Below are positions 7,671-15,764 of a stretch of DNA of 35,792 bases, one piece after another. Numbering within the stretch: position 1 is the first letter of the stretch; the number at the start of each line of letters is the position of its first letter. The notes below the pieces were generated by a model. It had not been told where the DNA came from. It searched no databases and saw only the letters and a program-made list of their open reading frames with translations. This DNA comes from an uncultured Granulosicoccaceae bacterium (lineage in GTDB: Bacteria > Pseudomonadota > Gammaproteobacteria > Granulosicoccales > Granulosicoccaceae): the NCBI GenBank assembly GCA_938003855.1, contig CALKXD010000204.1, positions 1 through 35,792 of the forward strand, in the 5' to 3' direction. Made by a program: the position numbers and the translations under genes.

Positions 7671-9227
7671 TCAATAATTAGAGTCAGGGAAGGACCCTTT
7701 GCGCTGTGCGATGTAGGCCAGTAATGCGTCATCAATGGCGGGATCAATCTCGGGCGCCTGGTAGGCCGCCAAGCGCTCTTTCACTTTCATGCTGGCACGC
7801 TGCGCCGCATCCATTGCCCCTTCCGACTCCCATTGCTCAAAGCTATTGTTATCCGCAATATCCGATCGGTAAAACGCATTTTGAAAATTGTTCTGAGTAT
7901 GTTCACAGCCGAGAAAATGAGCGCCGGGCCCAACCTCGCGCAGGGCACTCAAGGCCTGACCGTTTTCAGAATCATCGATGCCCGATGCAAACACCTGCAA
8001 CATGCCAGCCTGATCGTCGTCCATGATAAATTTCTCGTAGCTCATTACCAGCCCCCCCTCCAGCCAACCAGCTGTGTGCAACATGAAATTGACGCCGGCA
8101 AGCATTGCCGACTGCAGTGTATTCGCAGCCTCATACGCCGCTTGCGCATCTGGCAGCTTGGATGCATTGAGCCCACCGCCGGATCGGAACGGAACCCCCA
8201 GACGCCGAGCAAGCTCAGCGGCAATAAACAGCACCGAGGACGGCTCTGGCGTGCCAAAGGTGGGTGCCCCCGACTGCATCGAAACACTACTGGCAAAAGT
8301 GCCGAAAACGACCGGCGCGCCGGGCCGCACAAGCTGCACAAACGCCATCCCGGCCAGGGCTTCGGCTAGAATTTGCGTTACCGTTCCAACCACGGTTACC
8401 GGCGACATAGCACCGGCAAGAATGAACGGTGAGATCACGGTGGCCTGATTCGCTTTCGCGTAGACTTCGGCGGCACCAAGCATGGTGTCGTCAAATGTCA
8501 TCGGCGAGTTTGCATTGATCAAATTGATAACCACCGTTTTTTCCAAACCGGTGGCTGGATCGAGAAAGTTGTCGCCAAAGAGAATTTTCGACATCTCAAT
8601 GGTGTCTTGCGCACGGTCGGCTGCGGTTACTGACCCCATGTAGGGCTTATCGCTGTAGCGCATGTGCGCGTAGACCATGTCAAAGTGGCTCTTGTTAACC
8701 GGCAAGTCCACCGGTTCGCAAACGGTTCCACCCGAATGGTGCAGTGACGAGCTCATGTAAGCCAACTTCACAAAATTATGGAAGTCTTCCAGATTTGCGT
8801 ATCGCCGACCGTTATCGAGATCGCGCACAAATGGTGATCCGTAAGCCGGCACCAGTACCGTGCTGTCCCCGCCGATTTTGACACTTCGCGAAGGGTTCCG
8901 CGCATGCTGTGTAAATTCAGACGGTGCACTTTTCTGAATGATGGCGCGGCACATGCCACGCGGAAAGCGGACACGCTCCCCATCAACATCAGCACCTGCT
9001 TCGCGAAACAACTCCAGCGCACGAGGAAAATCGCGAAACTCTATGCCGATCTCCTCAAGAACGGTATCAGCATTGTGCTCAATCAGTTCCAGCTGCTCAG
9101 CGCTGGCATGACAGTAGGTAGGTACCCGACGCGTTATATATGCCGCACCTTGCGCCTTGGCGGCATTGCTATGCGCTGCTCGCCTGGCCTCTCGACCACC
9201 CGCTCTTCTTCGTTTGTTACCAGCCAC
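7671..9227 (-). CDS. MttB-superfamily (trimethylamine methyltransferase family) quaternary-amine methyltransferase, non-pyrrolysine
   Basis: A 518-aa TIM-barrel methyltransferase that demethylates a quaternary (or tertiary) amine and methylates the corrinoid protein. It aligns by eye with MttB-family proteins of Roseobacter and rhizobial type (H-A-S-A-E-Q-L-E-L-I-E near the start, G-S-P-F-V-R-D-L-D, L-A-G-A-M-S-P-V-T, C-E-H-T-Q-N-N-F-Q-N-A-F-Y near the end). There is no in-frame UAG, so it is not a pyrrolysine MttB and is unlikely to use trimethylamine; characterised non-Pyl members act on glycine betaine, proline betaine, carnitine or gamma-butyrobetaine. The start is GTG with a weak ribosome binding site. 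The first 25 residues contain eight Arg/Lys (K-R-R-R-A-G-G-R-E-A-R-R). It is transcribed toward the regulator. Confidence 0.9.
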   Translation of the reverse strand: MAGNKRRRAGGREARRAAHSNAAKAQGAAYITRRVPTYCHASAEQLELIEHNADTVLEEIGIEFRDFPRALELFREAGADVDGERVRFPRGMCRAIIQKSAPSEFTQHARNPSRSVKIGGDSTVLVPAYGSPFVRDLDNGRRYANLEDFHNFVKLAYMSSSLHHSGGTVCEPVDLPVNKSHFDMVYAHMRYSDKPYMGSVTAADRAQDTIEMSKILFGDNFLDPATGLEKTVVINLINANSPMTFDDTMLGAAEVYAKANQATVISPFILAGAMSPVTVVGTVTQILAEALAGMAFVQLVRPGAPVVFGTFASSVSMQSGAPTFGTPEPSSVLFIAAELARRLGVPFRSGGGLNASKLPDAQAAYEAANTLQSAMLAGVNFMLHTAGWLEGGLVMSYEKFIMDDDQAGMLQVFASGIDDSENGQALSALREVGPGAHFLGCEHTQNNFQNAFYRSDIADNNSFEQWESEGAMDAAQRASMKVKERLAAYQAPEIDPAIDDALLAYIAQRKGSFPDSNY

Positions 9228-9690
9228 GGATACACTCGCTGTTGCAGAATTAAATAAACGTCAAGTATTAGCTTATTAGGGTTAATCAGCTGCCGAACTA
9301 GCGACAGGCAGGTGCACGCACGCGCCAATAGGACGATAGCAGACACAAACAGCCCGATCGCTCGCAATCCCGGTACAATTTGCAGTTTGTCACCGCGAAA
9401 CAGATACTCAAACTGCTGATTTTGCTATTTTTGTGGAAGTCGCTGGCGATGATGCACGGTCGAGTTCCGTGAATGCGCAATTTTTGTCAGGGCTCCAGAC
9501 ACTGACGATTGACAAAACAGACTCGCAATCGTGCAGTACCAGCTGGTAATACGCTGCACCGAACCATGCATTAAGTCGTTAAATCAGCGAAAATCTCCAC
9601 AATATCTATCCTTAATCCTTTCGATCTTAAATTAAACGCTAATTGTCACGGCCACCAGCAACGCGGCCGGTTGTACACAAGGGGACGCAA
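9228..9690. other. Divergent intergenic region
   Basis: About 460 bases between the divergently read MttB-like gene and the OmpA/BON operon, so it should contain promoters for both. A TTGACA sits at 9509-9514 on the plus strand, but no convincing -10 follows at 16-18 bases. AT-rich DNA at about 9595-9645 is the likelier promoter zone for the envelope operon. No RNA element is recognised. Confidence 0.5.
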
Positions 9691-12546
9691 ATGGCAAAAC
9701 CACCAGAAAACGAACACGAAAATCAGGCCTCAAAAGACCCATCTGATCGCCCCCCTGTCGGCAGAAATCTGGCTGATAGAACCGCCAGCAGCCAGAACAG
9801 CGGTAAAGAGTCGATCTCAAAAACCGTTACCAACGCTGTCAGTCCAACGGCCAAAGCCACGGACAAACTCGACTCGCGAGCGCCCAGCAGCGTAAACCAG
9901 GCGGCAGCACCGACCACAGGCACCAGCACTAAAACAACCACGCAAATCACCGGTGCAGCCGACCGACAGTCACCACCACCATTGCCTCGTGACGCCCGCT
10001 TACAAAAGCCGGCAGCGACCGTGAGTGCGCCGGGTACACCAAGTGCTGAAACCGGCACTAGAGCACCACAGCGCCCCGCCGAACCCCAGCCTTCAGCGTC
10101 TACACGCCTGCGCAGTCGCTCACCCAACCCGCTCGACAAACCAACCGGCGTTGACGACACACGCACCGAAAGGCCCAGGGCAGACTACCGCCAGCCGCCA
10201 AAACGACGCGATTCGCGACCACCTGCCACAGACGCCAGCGCAACGCGCACCGATCTCCGCCCGCGACGACCCGGCAGCCGGCCACCAACAACTGACCTAC
10301 GGGCGACCACCAGTGACGCACGCCCTGGACGCTCTGACGTTCGCTCGCCACGTGTTGACGGCAGACCGTCTCGTGTCGATGCACGCCCTCCTCGACCTGA
10401 CGGACGTCCGTCCGGCGCACCACCACGGCGATCTCGACCAGCTCCCGAACGTCCATCTGGCAACGCCCGGGGTACACCCGACAGCAGAGCGCCTTCCCGT
10501 CCACCTCGCGGTGGTGGCCACTACGACAGTGCACCGCGCAGATCAGGACGGCAGATGGCGCCACCGCCAGGGGCCAGCGGAAGAGGACACTTTGCCCAGC
10601 GGCCGGCTCGACGTGCACCGGCAATCGTCGATCCGGCACTGGCTCGTCAGGAAGGTTCCTGGGGGCCGTTGCTGCTCGGTATACTGCTGCTGGCCGGGGT
10701 TGGCTGGTATGCAATCCGCCATTACACACCGCAAATTGAATCTGACCTGGCCCGTCGCAGCACCGCAGAGTTGACCACAGCCGGTTTGGCCGACAATACG
10801 TCCGTGTCCGTCACAGGGCGCACAGTAACGCTGGACGGATCGGTTGAGACCCAGGCAGACCGTGACCTGGCCGAGAGCACCGTGAGCAACGTTTTCGGCG
10901 TTCGCGCTGTTGACAATAGACTCGCGGTGGGCTCCGCAACGACTAGCGCGGCACAACCCGCAGCAGAACCGGCATTTGAGCTGTCGGGTGACAATGGCGC
11001 GGTGACAATCTCGGGAACTGTTTCCGACGCCAAATACGCCACCGCGCTTGAAGATGCTGTCAAAGCAAAATTCGGCGCTGAGAACGTTACCGGCTCAATC
11101 GCAGTCGATGAAAACACCACCAATCCCGGATGGCTGAGTGCCGTGACGGCACTGATTCCCGAAACCGATCTACTGGAAGGTGGCGGACTGTCAGTAACGA
11201 ATGACACCCTGACCCTCACTGGCAAAGGCAGTGCCGAGGCCAAAGAAGCGATTGGTACCACTGCAACCACCACACTGAACGGCTACCTAACCGTCGACAA
11301 CCAGATCGAAGCGCCGGAACCAGAGCCGGCACCCGAGCCTGAACCCGCTCCAGAACCTGAGCCAGCCCCCGAGCCCACACCGGAACCTGAACCTGAACCA
11401 GCCCCGGAACCTGAGCCTGAACCCGCGCCAGCACCAAAGCTAGCGCCCTTCGCCACCGTTTCGCAAACAGGTGATCAGATTACACTCAGCGGCTTCATGT
11501 CGGCCAACAGTGCCAGCCAACTGGCTGATGCTTACAAAGACAGCGATAAAAACGTCATCAACAACATCACTGTTGATGAACGCGCAGCGGCACCTGAATG
11601 GATAGATTCAGTCTCTCAATCACTGGCTGCCCTGGATAATGTCCAGGACGCCGGCATCACCCTCACCAGAGGCGGTGCGGTACGTTTGAACGGTATTGTC
11701 GAGAGCGATGACCTGAAGCAACAGTCTGAAGCCACAGTCGCTGGAATTTTCGGCCCGACTTACACCATCAACAACCGGTTAACCGTCGAAGTACCTCCTG
11801 TGGTCCCGACCATGGCACCGTTTGCGTCGCTCAGCGAAAACGGCGACGAACTTCGCATCACCGGCTTGTTGCCACCAGAGGCCAGCAAGGCAATCAACAC
11901 CGCCCTGCAGGCCAGTGGTCAACCCGTCATCAGTAATATCACTGAAGATGAGCGCGTAATGGCACCGGACTGGAGCGATCAGTTCGCGAACTCGCTGGTT
12001 GCCCTAAATAGCATTCAGGATCGCAAAGTGATTGTCTCAAGCAGTGGTGATGTCACACTGAGTGGCATTGCCGATACCGAGGCCGCACGCCAGTCAGCGG
12101 TGGATAACGCCATGACGTTGTTTGATGAATCAATAACGATTACCAATAACATTGCGTTAGCGGCACCGAAAATAATACCGCGGGACGAGCTGCAAAGCCT
12201 GTTGGATGGTATAGAAGTAACGGCGATCCGATTTAGGTCGAATAGCGCAGAGCCTGATGCTGATAGTGTGGCTATACTTAACCAGGTGGCAGACGCACTT
12301 CTGCAGTACCCAAGTGTCAGTGTCAACATAGAAGGTCACACGGATTCACTTGGCGACTACAACTACAACCTGAGTCTCAGTGCTGATCGTGCGCAGTCAG
12401 TGAGTACATTTTTGACGAACCGAGGCGTGGCTTCCGAGCGACTCGCCGCCGAGGGTATTGGTCCCAATCGACCGGTTGCCTCTAACGCGAACTCAGCAGG
12501 CCGTGCATTGAATCGACGCATCGAGTTCCAACTTACCGGAGAATAG
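9691..12546 (+). CDS. Inner-membrane-anchored BON-repeat/OmpA-domain protein with long disordered basic N-terminus
   Basis: A 951-aa envelope protein. I choose ATG 9691 because AAGGGG lies six bases upstream; an in-frame start at 9643 lacks this. Residues 1-320 are disordered, rich in Pro, Arg, Ser and Thr, with heptad-like D-x-R-P-x-R-x repeats. One membrane helix (about 323-345, G-P-L-L-L-G-I-L-L-L-A-G-V-G-W) follows, with no cleavable signal, so the tail should be cytoplasmic. Periplasmic part: a BON domain (about 350-412), three tandem 115-residue modules of BON-like pairs, a Pro-Glu/Ala rod (541-582) between modules one and two, and a C-terminal OmpA peptidoglycan-binding domain (about 838-951) with G-H-T-D-S and N-L-S-L-S-A-D-R-A. 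It resembles mycobacterial OmpATb in domain type but is far longer. Translation of the next gene is probably coupled. Confidence 0.88.
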   Translation: MAKPPENEHENQASKDPSDRPPVGRNLADRTASSQNSGKESISKTVTNAVSPTAKATDKLDSRAPSSVNQAAAPTTGTSTKTTTQITGAADRQSPPPLPRDARLQKPAATVSAPGTPSAETGTRAPQRPAEPQPSASTRLRSRSPNPLDKPTGVDDTRTERPRADYRQPPKRRDSRPPATDASATRTDLRPRRPGSRPPTTDLRATTSDARPGRSDVRSPRVDGRPSRVDARPPRPDGRPSGAPPRRSRPAPERPSGNARGTPDSRAPSRPPRGGGHYDSAPRRSGRQMAPPPGASGRGHFAQRPARRAPAIVDPALARQEGSWGPLLLGILLLAGVGWYAIRHYTPQIESDLARRSTAELTTAGLADNTSVSVTGRTVTLDGSVETQADRDLAESTVSNVFGVRAVDNRLAVGSATTSAAQPAAEPAFELSGDNGAVTISGTVSDAKYATALEDAVKAKFGAENVTGSIAVDENTTNPGWLSAVTALIPETDLLEGGGLSVTNDTLTLTGKGSAEAKEAIGTTATTTLNGYLTVDNQIEAPEPEPAPEPEPAPEPEPAPEPTPEPEPEPAPEPEPEPAPAPKLAPFATVSQTGDQITLSGFMSANSASQLADAYKDSDKNVINNITVDERAAAPEWIDSVSQSLAALDNVQDAGITLTRGGAVRLNGIVESDDLKQQSEATVAGIFGPTYTINNRLTVEVPPVVPTMAPFASLSENGDELRITGLLPPEASKAINTALQASGQPVISNITEDERVMAPDWSDQFANSLVALNSIQDRKVIVSSSGDVTLSGIADTEAARQSAVDNAMTLFDESITITNNIALAAPKIIPRDELQSLLDGIEVTAIRFRSNSAEPDADSVAILNQVADALLQYPSVSVNIEGHTDSLGDYNYNLSLSADRAQSVSTFLTNRGVASERLAAEGIGPNRPVASNANSAGRALNRRIEFQLTGE
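10315..10419 (+). repeat. Heptapeptide-coding repeat (D-x-R-P-x-R-x)
   Basis: Five consecutive seven-residue units in the disordered N-terminus of the BON/OmpA protein: D-A-R-P-G-R-S, D-V-R-S-P-R-V, D-G-R-P-S-R-V, D-A-R-P-P-R-P, D-G-R-P-S-G-A. Less regular copies lie upstream from about 10180. At DNA level this is a degenerate 21-base tandem repeat. Confidence 0.75.
11311..11436 (+). repeat. Pro-Glu/Pro-Ala rod-coding tandem repeat
   Basis: Forty-two codons alternate Glu-Pro and Ala-Pro (units such as E-P-E-P-A-P). Such stretches form stiff extended rods, as in TonB. Here the rod separates the first periplasmic BON module from the second and could span part of the periplasm. The codons vary, so this is protein-level selection rather than recent slippage alone. 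Confidence 0.85.
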
Positions 12547-12550
12547 GAAA

Positions 12551-15511
12551 ATGAGCCCCTACGTTATGGGTGAAATGATCATCGGGCTGGCGCTGGCTGC
12601 GCTGGCCGGTATGGTGATCGGCTGGTGCATTAAAAGCCTGTTCACCGGGCGCACTGAGCAAAAAGTGCGCGAACATGTCGCCCGTGATGTCGACGAAGCT
12701 GCGGCTGATGTTCAACAGATGCAGTCTGCATTGCAGAAAAAAGAGACCGAGTTGCGAGAGCTGACTGTTGAGTTACAGCAATTACGTGGTCGCGATGCAT
12801 CGCTGAAGGCTGGCAACAGCACACAGATTCAGGAAATCAACGCGCTTAAACAAGAGCTCTCTGAATCCCGCCAGTCGCTGGATCGCAATCGCGCAGAGTT
12901 CAATGCTTTTCGCAATGAAAAGCAAACTGAAACTCAGGCGCTGACGAGTAAGCTGTCCAGCTTCCAGGCCGGGGGGCCTGTCTATGACGAACGAATAAAA
13001 GAAGCCAATGAAACGATCACTGCACTGCGTACTGCAGTGCAGGAAAACGACAAAATAATCGACAGCTTGCGAGCCAGGGTTAAAGAAGGGGATCAGAGCG
13101 TTGAGAACCTGCGGAATCAACTTAAAACCGCCGAATCCACCACACGGGAGATTCAAGCCGCCGAAAACACCCGTAATGCTGAGCTCGCCGCTCTAAATAC
13201 CAGCCTGCAGGAAGCCAGTGCGCAACGCGATAACTTCAAGCGTGACTACGATCAGACACTCGAGAGCAAGAACGCTGAAATTGCCAGACAGCAGGCGCGC
13301 CTCGAAGAACTCGGTTCTGTGCAATCCTTGCTGCAACAAAAGGAACACGCGCTCAACAAACTCACCGAGGACAGCCGCAATCTAGGTAACCGCAGCAACA
13401 CCCAGATTACCGAGCTAAAGAAAACTATTGCCGACAGAGACGGCGCGCAAGCACAGGCTCAAAAGGAGCTCAAAAAGCAGCTGGAAGAGATCAACTCGCT
13501 GCAAGCCAACCTCAAAGCGACCACCACCCGTCACGACAAGCAAATGGTCATGCTTAACGACAAACTGGCTGCGACCAAAACAGACTTGCTCGCCAAAAAC
13601 AAAGCGACTATTGCCCGACACGAAAAACAAATGGCCGAACTGCAAGCGAAACTCGACGACACTCGTCGTCAGTTGCAAGCGGCCAATGACACGGTTGAAT
13701 CAACCCGATCCGTGCAACAGGAAATTGAAACCAAAAATGCCGAGGTGTCCGCTCTCAACGATCTACTTCGTGATGTCAGTGGGAAACGGGACACACTGCA
13801 AACCCGAATCACCACCCTCGAACAACAGCTTGGTGCGGCCAGGGTCAACGAGGCGGCTGCAAGTGAAGCACAGCATCAGTTGAAGGCGATGGAATCAACC
13901 GTTGAAGAACGCGACGCTCTGTTCGCCAAGCTACTTGGCGATATGGATGCAGTAGTAGCGAAACGCAACAGCTTGAGTACAGAACTCGGCGAGCTACAAA
14001 CCGCGAACTCTAAATTAGAAGAAACCGTCACAGCCGACGCAGAGCGCAAACTGGCATCATTGAACGAAGAAATGCGCGAGCGCGATAGTAATATCGAAAA
14101 ATTGCGCACTGACATGGCCCAGATTGTCACCAGCCGCGACGCACTGGCCGCTGAAGTCACTCGGTTAAAGACACGCGCTGCTGAGCTGGAAACCTTCAAA
14201 ACACAGGCGAAAGCCACAGTTGACACGCGCACGACCGAATTGTCACAACGCAACGCCGCCTACGAGAAACTGCAAAACGAATTCAGGCAACTTACCTCCA
14301 CACGTGACGAGTACGAAAAACGCCTGACGCACTTGAGCGCCAGAGTGGAAGAGCAATCACGTGCCGGCGAAACGGAAATCGCCCAACTGAAATCCCAGGT
14401 CGCAGACCTGCGCCAGCAACTCACCGTCGCGCAAAGTGACAATCAACGCCTCAGCGAAGAGCTGTCCAGCGCAGAAGGACTGAAACTTAAAATCACCGAG
14501 CGTGAATCAGAAATTAAAAAGCTGACTATCAGCTCTCGCGATGCAGGCACAGCAGACTCGCTGAAATCTGCCTTGGAGGAACAATCGAAGAAGACCTCAA
14601 CGTTAACCTCTGCCCTGCAGGAACGCGACGCAGAAATAAGCCGGCTCAGCGCAATCGTCACTGACAACCGCGTTGGCAGTAAGCAGCATGCCTCTGAAAA
14701 TGCGCTGCTTAAACAAGAGCTGGAATCTCAACAAAAGCTGATTAGCTCACTCGAGGAGCAAGCAGAAAGCACCTTGGTACTGCACAAGAAAATTGCCTCC
14801 CAATCAGCAGAGATTGAAGAGCTGCAGGCCACCCTTTATCAAAGCAACTCTATCGACAACAAAACCAGACCTGCTCAGTCAGATACCACTGACCGCAGCG
14901 TCAAACTAAACGCATTGGAAAAACAACTTGCTGACAAAGATGCCGAGTTACAACGGGTAAAAAGTCAGGCTGTCGGGTTACAGCAGCTGCAAACCCAAAA
15001 TGAAGAGTTAAAGCGCGCAGTTAACGCACGCAATAGAGAACTTCAGCAAACCCGACTTGAGCTGGCCGGTATCGCTGCAACCGCTGGCACCGATAACCGT
15101 GCGTCGACCACCAACAAAGGGGATGCACTGACCGCAGCACAGGTCAGCAAGGCCAAGCCCCGAGTTTTTGTACGGCCCGACTCGCCTGCCACTGGCAATT
15201 TGACCGGAACCGATTCCGTTCATCAGCGCAGAGCGCAATACACCCGGGATGGTTACAAACTGACTGACGCAGATGGACGCGATGATCTGACCCTGCTGCC
15301 GGGCATCGATAAAAGTAAAGCGGTCGTGCTTCAGCAAGCAGGGATCACCGAGTTTGAAAAGATAGCCTTGTGGGGACAACGGGAAGTAGTACATTTTGCT
15401 GATCGCCTGAACGTCTCGTCGAAGCAGGCAGACAGCTATAATTGGCCGCACTGCGCCAGACAGATGCTTGATGGCAGCTTCCGCAGGGATACCAGGCTTG
15501 AAGACGCCTAG
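12551..15511 (+). CDS. Membrane-anchored giant coiled-coil protein with C-terminal helix-hairpin-helix-like domain
   Basis: A 986-aa protein: one N-terminal membrane helix (about 6-28, M-I-I-G-L-A-L-A-A-L-A-G-M-V-I-G-W) followed by R-T-E-Q-K-V, which by the positive-inside rule places the long part in the cytoplasm. Residues about 45-840 are continuous heptad-like coiled coil rich in Glu, Gln, Lys, Ala and Leu, and a linker follows. The last 75 residues (from about base 15278) hold D-D-L-T-L-L-P-G-I-D-K-S-K-A-V-V-L-Q-Q-A-G-I-T-E-F, a helix-hairpin-helix-like fold known from DNA-binding or oligomerising proteins. The start follows GGAG (12538-12541) four bases after the preceding stop, so the two form one operon ended by the terminator at 15571. 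No family name is certain; a scaffold role is inferred. Confidence 0.85.
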   Translation: MSPYVMGEMIIGLALAALAGMVIGWCIKSLFTGRTEQKVREHVARDVDEAAADVQQMQSALQKKETELRELTVELQQLRGRDASLKAGNSTQIQEINALKQELSESRQSLDRNRAEFNAFRNEKQTETQALTSKLSSFQAGGPVYDERIKEANETITALRTAVQENDKIIDSLRARVKEGDQSVENLRNQLKTAESTTREIQAAENTRNAELAALNTSLQEASAQRDNFKRDYDQTLESKNAEIARQQARLEELGSVQSLLQQKEHALNKLTEDSRNLGNRSNTQITELKKTIADRDGAQAQAQKELKKQLEEINSLQANLKATTTRHDKQMVMLNDKLAATKTDLLAKNKATIARHEKQMAELQAKLDDTRRQLQAANDTVESTRSVQQEIETKNAEVSALNDLLRDVSGKRDTLQTRITTLEQQLGAARVNEAAASEAQHQLKAMESTVEERDALFAKLLGDMDAVVAKRNSLSTELGELQTANSKLEETVTADAERKLASLNEEMRERDSNIEKLRTDMAQIVTSRDALAAEVTRLKTRAAELETFKTQAKATVDTRTTELSQRNAAYEKLQNEFRQLTSTRDEYEKRLTHLSARVEEQSRAGETEIAQLKSQVADLRQQLTVAQSDNQRLSEELSSAEGLKLKITERESEIKKLTISSRDAGTADSLKSALEEQSKKTSTLTSALQERDAEISRLSAIVTDNRVGSKQHASENALLKQELESQQKLISSLEEQAESTLVLHKKIASQSAEIEELQATLYQSNSIDNKTRPAQSDTTDRSVKLNALEKQLADKDAELQRVKSQAVGLQQLQTQNEELKRAVNARNRELQQTRLELAGIAATAGTDNRASTTNKGDALTAAQVSKAKPRVFVRPDSPATGNLTGTDSVHQRRAQYTRDGYKLTDADGRDDLTLLPGIDKSKAVVLQQAGITEFEKIALWGQREVVHFADRLNVSSKQADSYNWPHCARQMLDGSFRRDTRLEDA

Positions 15512-15570
15512 CTGGCAGTACCGCAAACCACCCGCCGCTGCAGGCGCGCCCGGACGGTGCGTTGATTAAC

Positions 15571-15601
15571 AAAAAGCCCGATTCAGTCGGGCTTTTTTTT
15601 G
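15571..15601 (+). terminator. Rho-independent terminator of the BON/OmpA-coiled-coil operon
   Basis: A-rich lead, GCCCGA, loop TTCAG, TCGGGC and a run of eight Ts: a textbook intrinsic terminator 60 bases after the coiled-coil stop. The A-run and T-run can extend the stem to 11 bp. Confidence 0.95.
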
Positions 15602-15752
15602 CCTGAATTTATCTTCAAGCGTCGTTTTTCGCCCTCCGCTTGTAGCAGCACGGAAAGACTGTTACTACTAGCAGGCTGTGCGTTTATCGGATGTTATGGA
15701 CCATCAGCACTGCAGATCACTGCACACTACCACTATCACGTTTAGCAGATTT

Positions 15753-15756
15753 GGAG
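15753..15756 (+). promoter_or_regulatory. Ribosome binding site GGAG deciding the amidinotransferase start
   Basis: GGAG lies eight bases before ATG 15765. The in-frame ATG at 15678 has no such site and would add 29 residues not resembling the family, so 15765 is preferred. Confidence 0.75.
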
Positions 15757-15764
15757 CATCGCCA

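Noticed and set aside
7671-9227. Pyrrolysine-containing MttB
   Set aside because: The frame is complete without any in-frame UAG.
9509-9537. TTGACA as -35 for the envelope operon
   Set aside because: The best hexamer at 17 bases is TGCAGT, too poor for a -10 box.
10025-10774. Long open frames on both strands within the first part of the BON/OmpA gene
   Set aside because: They arise from the GC-rich, repetitive disordered coding region. The frame at 9691-12546 alone gives recognisable domains and a ribosome binding site.
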